Assembly (NCBI GenBank): GCA_023150295.1
Contig: JAKLLE010000001.1
Span: 1 to 64,000, forward strand
Source of the DNA: Giesbergeria sp.
Lineage (GTDB): Bacteria > Pseudomonadota > Gammaproteobacteria > Burkholderiales > Burkholderiaceae_C
Direction: 5' to 3'
Length of the DNA stretch: 64,000 bases
Part shown: in pieces, positions 47,143-56,613 of the stretch
Position numbering within the stretch: the first letter of the stretch is position 1
How the letters are laid out: each line of letters starts with the position of its first letter
Notes under the pieces: generated by a model
Seen by the model: the letters and a program-made list of their open reading frames with translations, nothing else
What the model was told of the DNA's origin: nothing
Databases searched by the model: none
Made by a program: the position numbers and the translations under genes

Positions 47143-47682
47143 TCAGCCCGCCGATTGCAGCAAGCGCAGCATTTCGGCCCCCCAGGCCAGTTCCCCTTGC
47201 TCGTACAGAATGCCTTTTCTCAGGATCATGTGCTGGATGGCCTGCGCGCGTGACAGCGGCTTGCCCGGTGCAAAGTCCCGTGCCTCGATCTGCAGGTACT
47301 GCGCCAGGCGCTCCTGGTGCAGTGCCAGGTGGCGCTGGAGTTCTGGGACCAGATCGACCTCGCCCAGCACGGCATCGGCGCGCAGCTTCACGGTGAAGGC
47401 GTCGCGCAGGTCCATGGGTTCCGTGCTTTCCTGGGCCCAGCGCGCCAACTCGGCGCGGCCTGCGCCCAACACGCGGTAGTGCTTCTTGCGCGTCTTGCCT
47501 GCATCGGGCGGCACAAAGCCTTCGATCCAGCCTGCCGCTTCCATGCGTGCCAGCTCGCGGTAGATCTGCTGGTGCGTGGCGTGCCAAAAGTAGCCAATGG
47601 ACTTGTCGAACCGCCGCGCCAGGTCGTAGCCCGAGGTGGACTTTTCCAACAGTGAAGTGAGGACTGCGTGCGGCAAAGACAT
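47143..47682 (-). CDS. PadR-family transcriptional repressor
   Basis: 179 residues from the ATG at 47682 (start MSLPHAVLTSLLEKSTSGYDLARRFD). The N-terminal winged helix has the PadR signature SGYDLARRFD and YRELARMEAAGWIEG; the C-terminal helical dimerisation domain follows (LQRHLALHQERLAQYL). PadR proteins usually repress a nearby gene and are released by phenolic or other small ligands. It is divergent from the 2,4-dienoyl-CoA reductase fusion, with two palindromic operators in the shared promoter region (47712-47771). Confidence 0.92.
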   Translation of the reverse strand: MSLPHAVLTSLLEKSTSGYDLARRFDKSIGYFWHATHQQIYRELARMEAAGWIEGFVPPDAGKTRKKHYRVLGAGRAELARWAQESTEPMDLRDAFTVKLRADAVLGEVDLVPELQRHLALHQERLAQYLQIEARDFAPGKPLSRAQAIQHMILRKGILYEQGELAWGAEMLRLLQSAG

Positions 47683-47696
47683 GCGGTTCAGTCTAG

Positions 47697-50324
<2,628 letters not shown>

Positions 50325-50327
50325 TTT

Positions 50328-50381
50328 GCTATTAAATTGATAGCTGCTTGCGCTTATCCATCAAGCGTTTGTGGCCAAAAA
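50328..50381 (-). repeat. dispersed two-hairpin repeat, intergenic copy between reductase and isomerase genes
   Basis: GCTATTAAATTGATAGC (50328-50344) and CGCTT(N6)AAGCG (50351-50366) followed by TGGCCAAAAAT. It lies in the 75-bp spacer of a likely two-gene operon, where the hairpins could tune mRNA stability between the reductase and isomerase. Confidence 0.72.
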
Positions 50382-50399
50382 TACCTACAAGGAGCTTCC

Positions 50400-51215
50400 A
50401 TGCCGACCTTTGAGACCCTTGCCGTCACGCTGCAAGACCACATCGCCACCATCCGCCTGAACCGCCCGGACAAGGCCAACGCCATGAACGCCACCATGTG
50501 GCAGGAAATCCGCCAGGCCTTTGACTGGGTGGACGCCACGCCCGAGGCCCGCGTGGCCGTGCTGCAGGCCGAGGGCAAGTACTTCACCGCCGGTATCGAC
50601 CTGCAGATGATGATGGGCCTGTCTGCCCACATCGCCGACGACTGCGAAGGCCGCATGCGCGAAAAGCTGCGCCGCCTCATCCTCGATCTGCAAGACACCC
50701 TCACCAGCCTGGAGCGCTGCCGCAAGCCCGTGCTTGCCGCCATCCACGGTGGTTGCATCGGTGGCGGCATCGACCTCATCACCTGCGCCGACATGCGCTA
50801 CTGCAGCGAGGACGCCAGCTTCACCATCAAGGAAATCGACATCGGCATGGTGGCCGACGTGGGCACCTTGCAGCGCCTGCCCAAGCTCATCGGCCAAGGC
50901 ATCACGCGCGAACTGGCCTACACCGGGCGCATCTTTGGCGCCGAAGAAGCGCAGCGCATCGGCCTGGTCAACCGCGTGTTCCACACGCGCGAGGCCTTGT
51001 ACGCCGGGGTGCAGCAGATCGCCGCCACCATCGCCGCCAAGTCGCCGCTGTCCGTCCGCGGCACCAAGGAAATGCTCAACTACGCCCGCGACCACAGCGT
51101 GGCCGACAGCCTGAACTACATCGCCACCTGGAACGCGGCCATGCTGCAAAGCAAGGACCTGATGGAAGCCATGACAGCCAATATGGCCAAGAAAGCGCCG
51201 GAGTTCAAGGACTGA
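50400..51215 (+). CDS. delta(3,5)-delta(2,4)-dienoyl-CoA isomerase (ECH1-type crotonase)
   Basis: 271 residues from the ATG at 50400, preceded by AAGGAG. Crotonase fold. From memory it aligns better with mammalian ECH1 than with ordinary hydratases: GKYFTAGIDLQMM, RKPVLAAIHGGCIGGGIDL, and VADVGTLQRLPKL. The three acidic catalytic residues of rat ECH1 (Asp176, Glu196, Asp204) correspond with exact spacing to Asp125, Glu145 and Asp153. The enzyme converts 3,5-dienoyl-CoA to 2,4-dienoyl-CoA, the substrate of the reductase encoded just upstream. Confidence 0.88.
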   Translation: MPTFETLAVTLQDHIATIRLNRPDKANAMNATMWQEIRQAFDWVDATPEARVAVLQAEGKYFTAGIDLQMMMGLSAHIADDCEGRMREKLRRLILDLQDTLTSLERCRKPVLAAIHGGCIGGGIDLITCADMRYCSEDASFTIKEIDIGMVADVGTLQRLPKLIGQGITRELAYTGRIFGAEEAQRIGLVNRVFHTREALYAGVQQIAATIAAKSPLSVRGTKEMLNYARDHSVADSLNYIATWNAAMLQSKDLMEAMTANMAKKAPEFKD

Positions 51216-51253
51216 CGATTTCCAGAGGGCCGAGCCGACATGGCAGATGCCCG

Positions 51254-52153
51254 CTAACGCACCAACTCTGCCCCCGCTGCCTGCTGCACGCAGCGTCCCA
51301 GCCGCTCCAGCGCTGGCAAGGGCAGGTTGGCGCATTGCCAGTACAGCGGCACATCCAGGTGCTGGCCAGGCAGCAGTTCCACCAGGCGGCCACTGCGCAG
51401 GTGTTCATGCACCATGTGCCATGGGTTCATGCCCCAGCCAATGCCACCGAGGCAGGCGTCCACAAAGGCCTGGGTGGAGGGCAGGCGGTGGGCGAACAGC
51501 GGGACTTGCTTGCGTACGGCACGGCGCACCCAGCGGTCCTGCAGGCGATCGTTGCGGTCAAACACCAGGCTGGGCGCCTGGGCCAGTGCGGCCGGGGTCA
51601 CTCCTTGCGCAAACCAGTGCTGCACATAGGCGGGCGAGGCGGTGGCCAGGTAGCGCAGGCCGCCCAGCTTGCGGCTGCGGCAGCCCTGGATGGGTTGTGC
51701 CAACGAGGTCACTGCGCCCAGCACATGGCCCCGGCGCAGCCAGTCACCGGTGTGGTCCTGGTCGTCCACGGCCACGTCCACCAGGGTGTCGTCTTCGGCG
51801 CTGAAAGCCTGCAGCGCGGCAATGAACCAGGTGGCCAGGCTGTCGGCGTTGATGGCGATGCGTACCGTGGTGCGTGCCAGGTGGGGTTGTGCATCGCCCA
51901 CCCAGGGCAGGTCGCGCCGCAGCTCGTCTTCCAGCAGCGCCACCGTATGTGCATGGCGGCACAGTCGCGCGCCCAGTTCGGTGGGGATGCAGGGTTGGCC
52001 GCGTACCACCAGCACGGCGCCGGCCCGGTCTTCCAGCAGACGGATGCGTTGCGATACGGCCGATGGCGTGACGTGCAGCAGGCGCGCGGCACGCTCAAAG
52101 CTGCCTTCGCGTGCCACGATGGCCAGGGTGGTGAGCAGGGTGGGGTCGAGCAT
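51254..52153 (-). CDS. argP: LysR-family regulator of the ArgP/LysG type
   Basis: 299 residues. The N-terminal winged helix reads EGSFERAARLLHVTPSAVSQRIRLLE, typical of ArgP, and a periplasmic-binding-protein-like effector domain follows. ArgP/LysG activates the divergent exporter gene lysE/argO with lysine or arginine as effector. It is divergent from a LysE-family exporter with 85 bp between them, which is the classic arrangement. It is convergent with the isomerase gene. Confidence 0.88.
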   Translation of the reverse strand: MLDPTLLTTLAIVAREGSFERAARLLHVTPSAVSQRIRLLEDRAGAVLVVRGQPCIPTELGARLCRHAHTVALLEDELRRDLPWVGDAQPHLARTTVRIAINADSLATWFIAALQAFSAEDDTLVDVAVDDQDHTGDWLRRGHVLGAVTSLAQPIQGCRSRKLGGLRYLATASPAYVQHWFAQGVTPAALAQAPSLVFDRNDRLQDRWVRRAVRKQVPLFAHRLPSTQAFVDACLGGIGWGMNPWHMVHEHLRSGRLVELLPGQHLDVPLYWQCANLPLPALERLGRCVQQAAGAELVR

Positions 52154-52168
52154 GCGGCTGATTCAACG

Positions 52169-52194
52169 TTAGCAATACTGAATTTAGATTAGCA
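52169..52194. promoter_or_regulatory. putative ArgP binding region between argP and lysE
   Basis: TTAGCA occurs twice as a direct repeat (52169-52174 and 52189-52194), 20 bp apart or about two helical turns. The right copy is part of an AGCAGAATTTGCT inverted repeat. The segment is AT-rich compared with its flanks. Binding by ArgP is inferred from position only. Confidence 0.42.
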
Positions 52195-52238
52195 GAATTT
52201 GCTGGTAGGTGGCATGGTGCTTCGCCATACTGCGCACC

Positions 52239-52892
52239 ATGTTCTCTTCCTCTGCGGTTTTGGATGTCTCTGCCATGGTGCCGGTGTTTGTGGCGGGATT
52301 GGTGCTGACGCTCTCGCTCATCGCGGCCATCGGGGCGCAGAACACCTATGTGTTGCGCCAGGGCCTGCGACGTGAGCATGTGGCCCTGGTGGTGCTGGTG
52401 TGTGTTGCGCTCGATGCCGCGCTCATGGCGCTGGGCATCAGTGGGTTGGCGGCGTTCTTGGTGCGCAGCCCAGTGCTGTTGCGCGCAGTGGCGTGCTTGG
52501 GTGCCGCAGCCTTGGCCTGGTATGCCTGGCAGGCCTTCGGTCGCGCGTTGCAGCCCCAGGCCCTGCAGGCGCAGGCCCAAGGCCAGCGGCAGGCGCCACG
52601 GCAGGTGCTTGCCCAGGTACTGGGCATCAGTCTGCTCAACCCCCATGTATACCTGGATACGGTGCTGCTGATTGGCGCCATGGGGGCGCAGCAGCCAGCG
52701 GGGGCACAAGGCATCTTTTGGCTCGGGGCCACCAGTGCCAGCGCGCTGTGGTTTCTGGGGCTGGGTTTTGGTGCACGCTGGCTGGCGCCCGTATTTGCAA
52801 GGCCCGAGGCATGGCGCGCGCTGGACTTGTCGGTGGCCGTGATGATGGGCTGGCTGGCCTGGGGATTGCTGCGGCAGGGTTGGAGTGGGTAG
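52239..52892 (+). CDS. lysE: LysE/ArgO-family amino acid exporter
   Basis: 217 residues from the ATG at 52239. Five to six hydrophobic segments with the LysE hallmark LIAAIGAQNTYVLRQGL after the first, and LGISLLNPHVYLDTVLLIG in the middle. These exporters export lysine and arginine and so prevent toxicity during peptide uptake. CATACT lies 7 nt before the start, a possible -10 of a leaderless mRNA. Paired with divergent argP. Confidence 0.92.
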   Translation: MFSSSAVLDVSAMVPVFVAGLVLTLSLIAAIGAQNTYVLRQGLRREHVALVVLVCVALDAALMALGISGLAAFLVRSPVLLRAVACLGAAALAWYAWQAFGRALQPQALQAQAQGQRQAPRQVLAQVLGISLLNPHVYLDTVLLIGAMGAQQPAGAQGIFWLGATSASALWFLGLGFGARWLAPVFARPEAWRALDLSVAVMMGWLAWGLLRQGWSG

Positions 52893-52926
52893 CGGGGGTT
52901 TGGGTCTCGCGCGACAATCACGCGCC

Positions 52927-53547
52927 GTGAACCACAACCCCTCTGCCCAGACGCAGGCAGTGGGCTGCACCTTGTGCCAGCCCAGCGCCTTGCAACAGTT
53001 GCTGCAATCCCATGCACAGGCCAGCGCCCAGTGGATGGCGCTGCCCCGCCTTGCGTTGGATGGCGGGCAGGTGTTGTTGCGGGCGGGAGAGAGGGTGGAG
53101 CAGTGCTGGTGGGTGGAGCGCGGTCTCTTGCGCAGCTACTACCTGGATGCTCAGGGCAGGGAGAGCAACCGGGCCTTCCATTGCGAGGGCGACTGGGTGG
53201 GGCATGGTGTGCCGCCTGTGCCGGCAGTCAGCGAACACCATGTCGAAGCCCTGGAGCCGAGTGTGGTGGTGGTGTTGCCTTACGCCGTGCTGCGCAGCTT
53301 GTTGCAGGACCACCCGGCATTGGAGCCTCTGCTGCACGAGGCCCACAACAGCCTGTTTGCTGCACAGGCACGGCGCGAGGCCAGCCTGTTGGGCCACAGC
53401 CCTGCAGAGCGCTACCAGGCCTTTCGCGCAAGCCATGCCCACTTGGAGGGGCGCTTGCCCTTGCACCATGTGGCCCGCTATCTGGGCGTGACCAACGTGT
53501 CCCTCTCTCGCATTCGGGCTCGGTTGGGGCTGTCAGGCAAGGGCTGA
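52927..53547 (+). CDS. Crp/Fnr-family transcriptional regulator
   Basis: 206 residues from a GTG at 52927; no family-like residues precede it. A cyclic-nucleotide-binding-type beta-roll (GGQVLLRAGERVEQCWWVERGLLRSYY) is followed by a helix-turn-helix (LPLHHVARYLGVTNVSLSRIR). There is no N-terminal Cys cluster of the Fnr type, although two cysteines lie near the start (GCTLCQP). The effector is unknown. GACAAT ends 8 nt before the GTG. It is convergent with soxD and may control it or lysE, but no evidence shows this. Confidence 0.8.
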   Translation: MNHNPSAQTQAVGCTLCQPSALQQLLQSHAQASAQWMALPRLALDGGQVLLRAGERVEQCWWVERGLLRSYYLDAQGRESNRAFHCEGDWVGHGVPPVPAVSEHHVEALEPSVVVVLPYAVLRSLLQDHPALEPLLHEAHNSLFAAQARREASLLGHSPAERYQAFRASHAHLEGRLPLHHVARYLGVTNVSLSRIRARLGLSGKG

Positions 53548-53583
53548 CAGGACAGCACCGTTGTGCTCTTCCTGGCCCATCGC

Positions 53584-54228
53584 TCAGTGCTCCATGACTG
53601 TTTTTGCCGCCGCGGGCATCACCACTTTGGGCAGTGTGCTGGCATTGATAACTGCCGAGGCGTCCAGAAGGCCGTTGCGGTACAGCAGGAAGGCGGTCAG
53701 TGCGTAGATGTCATCCTTTTCCAGGCTCTTGGGGGCGTGGTAGGGCATGGCACGGCGGATGTAGTCGAAGACGGTGGTGGCGTAGGGCCAGCGTGCGCCC
53801 ACGGATTGAACCAGCAAGGGATGCTTGGCAATCCGCAGCGGGCGCAGTGGGTCGTCCCAGCCGATGAATCCATCGCTGCCCACCAGACGCGCGGCTGGCC
53901 CCTCCGTACCGCTGGGGCCGTGGCATGCGGCACATTGGTTTGCGTACAGAACACGTCCTTGGGTCACGCGGCCTTGGCCCGGCGGCAGTCCGCGTCCGTT
54001 GGGGAAGACGGTGATGTCATACGGAGCCAGTTCTTCCTTTTTCAGCGCAATGGCCAGTCCCACTGTGGCAGCCGAAGCGGGTTGCGGCGTCGGTGAGGTG
54101 GTCTGTGACCAGGCGTTTGCCGTCGTGAGCCCAAGGGTGGCAGCAACGATCAAGGCGATTTGCTCCACCCCGTGCACCAGGATGGCAGCCAGCCATTTGG
54201 CAGGGGAAAGATGGATGGGGTCAGGCAT
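53584..54228 (-). CDS. soxD: c-type cytochrome, SoxD-like subunit of sulfane/sulfite dehydrogenase
   Basis: 214 residues from the ATG at 54228, which overlaps the soxC stop. A hydrophobic N-terminal segment (about 25-40) exports or anchors it. A single haem site CAACH in NQCAACHGPSGTEG is followed by the axial Met, probably in RAMPYHAPKSL. One haem, whereas Paracoccus SoxD has two. The SoxC-D partner oxidises the sulfane sulfur of SoxY-bound thiosulfate; electrons pass through this cytochrome. Confidence 0.82.
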   Translation of the reverse strand: MPDPIHLSPAKWLAAILVHGVEQIALIVAATLGLTTANAWSQTTSPTPQPASAATVGLAIALKKEELAPYDITVFPNGRGLPPGQGRVTQGRVLYANQCAACHGPSGTEGPAARLVGSDGFIGWDDPLRPLRIAKHPLLVQSVGARWPYATTVFDYIRRAMPYHAPKSLEKDDIYALTAFLLYRNGLLDASAVINASTLPKVVMPAAAKTVMEH

Positions 54229-55483
54229 AGCAGTTTTCCACGCGACCATCACGGTCCACAGCCCAGGCCTGGATGGCGTTGTAGTGGTTGAAGGAGTGGG
54301 CCGCGTAGCGGCCTTTCCAGGTGCTGCGGGTGGGCTGGGTGTGACCTTGCTCGTCGGTGGCGCGGCTCATCAGCACGGCTTTCTGGCCTTGCCACTGCCA
54401 GGGCAGGGTGAAGCGGGTGAAGGAGCGGTCCAGCACCGGCCCGTGCAATGTGGCTGCAGTCCAGCTTCGCCCGCCGTCCACCGACACTTCGACGTGGGCG
54501 ATGCGTCCGCGTCCTGACCAGGCAAGTCCTTCGATCTCGTAGTGGCCGCGGGGGCTGGGGAGTGTCTGTTGTCCGCTGGGGCGGGTGATGACGGATTTGA
54601 CCTCCATGGTCAGCGCAAAGCGCTGGATGCGTCCGTCCGACAACACCTGGGTGTAGAGGCCCGATTCGTCCTTGGTGTGCGCAGGGATGTCGCTGAACTC
54701 AAGTCGGTGCAGCCATTTGACGTTGGCGTTTCCTTCCCAGCCGGGAACGAACAGCCGCATTGGATAGCCTTGTGAAGGGCGCAGGCGCTCGCCGTTCTGG
54801 TACAGCGCCAGCATTCCGTGCTGGCGCAGTGCTTGCAATGGCAGGCTGCGCGCGTGGGAGCCTGCATCGGCTCCTTCGGCAATCACCCATTGGGCGCTGG
54901 GTTGGGGGCGTGCCTCGTCCATCAGCAACGACAGGGGGATTCCCGTCCATTCCGAGCAAGAGACCTCCCCGGCCAACTGTCCCAGGGGGAGATCCATCGC
55001 GAAAGGTGACAGGGCGTTGGCAGCCGAGTTGCCTGCGCACTCCAGAAAGTGCACCTTGCTGACCATGGGGTAGCGCTGCAGCCGCTCCCAGTCCAGGCGC
55101 AGGGGGCGATCGACCAGCCCATGCAGCATGAGCTGGTGGCGTGCCGGATCGATGTCGGGGATTCCGTTGTGGTGCACCGCAAAGTGCAGGCCGCCCGGGG
55201 TGATGATTCCGCGCTGGTGCTGCAGTGGCGTGCGCCACACACTGAAGCCCGCTTCTCTGGATTCGGTGCGGGCCACGGCCGCTTCTGCGGTGGCAGGCTG
55301 GCCATAGGGCGTGTCGGTACCTCCAGGGTTGCGTTGGTGGGAAGGCAATGCCGATCCAATGGGGGCACTGTGGGCCGGAGTTGCAAGAGTGGCTGCCTGT
55401 GCGCTGCCGGCCAGTGCCAGGGCGTGGCGCATGAACTTGCGCCGCGGCGGCAGAGGTTGTGATGAAGATTCGGTGTGCGTCAT
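54221..55483 (-). CDS. soxC: molybdenum-containing sulfane/sulfite dehydrogenase SoxC
   Basis: 420 residues from the ATG at 55483. Twin-arginine signal PPRRKFMRHALALAG and cleavage near AHSA indicate folded export to the periplasm. The molybdopterin-domain cysteine ligand is in HFLECAGNSAAN and the dimerisation domain contains IEGLAWSGRGRIAHVEVSVD, a SoxC motif. It forms a heterodimer with the cytochrome encoded next. No soxXYZAB genes are in the window, so it may act alone as a sulfite dehydrogenase. Confidence 0.86.
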   Translation of the reverse strand: MTHTESSSQPLPPRRKFMRHALALAGSAQAATLATPAHSAPIGSALPSHQRNPGGTDTPYGQPATAEAAVARTESREAGFSVWRTPLQHQRGIITPGGLHFAVHHNGIPDIDPARHQLMLHGLVDRPLRLDWERLQRYPMVSKVHFLECAGNSAANALSPFAMDLPLGQLAGEVSCSEWTGIPLSLLMDEARPQPSAQWVIAEGADAGSHARSLPLQALRQHGMLALYQNGERLRPSQGYPMRLFVPGWEGNANVKWLHRLEFSDIPAHTKDESGLYTQVLSDGRIQRFALTMEVKSVITRPSGQQTLPSPRGHYEIEGLAWSGRGRIAHVEVSVDGGRSWTAATLHGPVLDRSFTRFTLPWQWQGQKAVLMSRATDEQGHTQPTRSTWKGRYAAHSFNHYNAIQAWAVDRDGRVENCYA

Positions 55484-55552
55484 GCGCCGCAGTGTGGTGG
55501 TCGGCTGCGCAAGACGCATTAACCTTGGATAACGCGCGGAAGACACCATGCG

Positions 55553-55581
55553 ATGTCATCGTTTGTTCATGGTTTGGACAC
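55553..55581 (+). promoter_or_regulatory. Pho-box-like repeats upstream of the OlsB-like gene
   Basis: ATGTCAT, TGTTCAT and TGGACAC occur with 4-bp gaps (11-bp period) at 55553, 55564 and 55575, resembling the PhoB direct repeat CTGTCAT N4 CTGTCAT. The first is the best match. It lies 95 bp before the ATG and in the intergenic region shared with divergent soxC. Confidence 0.5.
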
Positions 55582-55675
55582 GTGGATTTCATGCGGCGCG
55601 CCCACACTGCCTGTGTCTGCTGCCGGGGTCTGACTCGCCGAGTCTGCACCGGGGCGTGCCAACCAGGAGTCCACC

Positions 55676-56491
55676 ATGAACGACTTGCCCAGCCCCACTT
55701 TGCCGCTTTCCCCTGTGTCCTTACCCAGGGGGTCACTTCATCGCCCGGACGCTGCGGGCGCGCGCGGCAGTGTGGAAGTGGCTTGGGCGCGCCACCTCGA
55801 CGAGGTAAGGGCGGCGCAGCGCCTGAGGTACGAGGTGTTTGCCGTGGAGATGGGCGCACGCCTCAAGCCCACGCTCCCAGGCCATGACATTGACGTGTTT
55901 GACGACTACTGCGAGCACTTGCTGGTGCGTGATGCTCAAAGCCAGGAGGTCATAGGCACCTACCGCGTGCTGACACCTGCACAGGCACGCCGCATTGGCA
56001 GCACCTACAGCGATACCGAGTTCGACCTGACGCGCCTGCGCAGCCTGCGTGCGCGCATGGTGGAACTGGGTCGCAGCTGTGTGCATGCCGAGCACCGCCA
56101 TGGCGGCGTGATCCTCGCCTTGTGGGGCGCGCTGGCCGACTTCATGGTGCGCAATCAGCTCGACACCATGGTGGGCTGCGCCAGCATCCCGATGTTGCAC
56201 AACGGCGTGGTGTCGGGCGATATGGCGGCCAGCATCTGGCGCCAGGTGCGCCAGACCCATCTGGCGCCCATCGAATACCAGGTACGCCCGCGTCTGCCTT
56301 TGCCCGTGGATCGCTTGGATGATTCGCTGGACATCGAGCCGCCGGCGTTGATCAAGGGCTATCTGCGCCTCGGCGCCAAGGTGCTGGGCGCTCCGGCGTG
56401 GGATCCGGACTTCAATTCGGCCGACCTGCCCATGCTCATGCGCATTGCTGATTTGCCTCCGAAGTACCGCAAGCATTTCCTTGGAGCCTGA
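55676..56491 (+). CDS. GNAT-type N-acyltransferase, OlsB-like (ornithine lipid synthesis)
   Basis: 271 residues. OlsB-type enzymes attach a 3-hydroxyacyl chain to ornithine, making lyso-ornithine lipid, a phosphorus-free membrane lipid used under phosphate limitation. Family motifs: RYEVFAVEMGARL, DDYCEHLLVRD, and VELGRSCVHAEHRHGGVILALW. No olsA partner is in the window. The neighbouring phosphate-starvation genes and an upstream Pho-box-like site support this role. The ATG at 55676 follows CAGGAGTCC. Confidence 0.8.
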   Translation: MNDLPSPTLPLSPVSLPRGSLHRPDAAGARGSVEVAWARHLDEVRAAQRLRYEVFAVEMGARLKPTLPGHDIDVFDDYCEHLLVRDAQSQEVIGTYRVLTPAQARRIGSTYSDTEFDLTRLRSLRARMVELGRSCVHAEHRHGGVILALWGALADFMVRNQLDTMVGCASIPMLHNGVVSGDMAASIWRQVRQTHLAPIEYQVRPRLPLPVDRLDDSLDIEPPALIKGYLRLGAKVLGAPAWDPDFNSADLPMLMRIADLPPKYRKHFLGA

Positions 56492-56547
56492 GCGGCGTAT
56501 GGGCGCATCCTGAGCGTCTCGGTGACAGAATGCAGATAAATTGGTGA

Positions 56548-56565
56548 CTGTCACGAAACGGTCAC
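56548..56565 (+). promoter_or_regulatory. Pho box upstream of ppk
   Basis: CTGTCAC and CGGTCAC separated by exactly 4 bp match the PhoB half-site pair (CTGTCAT N4 CTGTCAT). The site is 49 bp before the ppk start, with GAATAC/AATACT about 10 bp downstream as a possible -10. Confidence 0.68.
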
Positions 56566-56613
56566 CGTGTTGTCGAATACTTCCGTGGTTTCCCTTTGCT
56601 GGTGATTGCGTCC

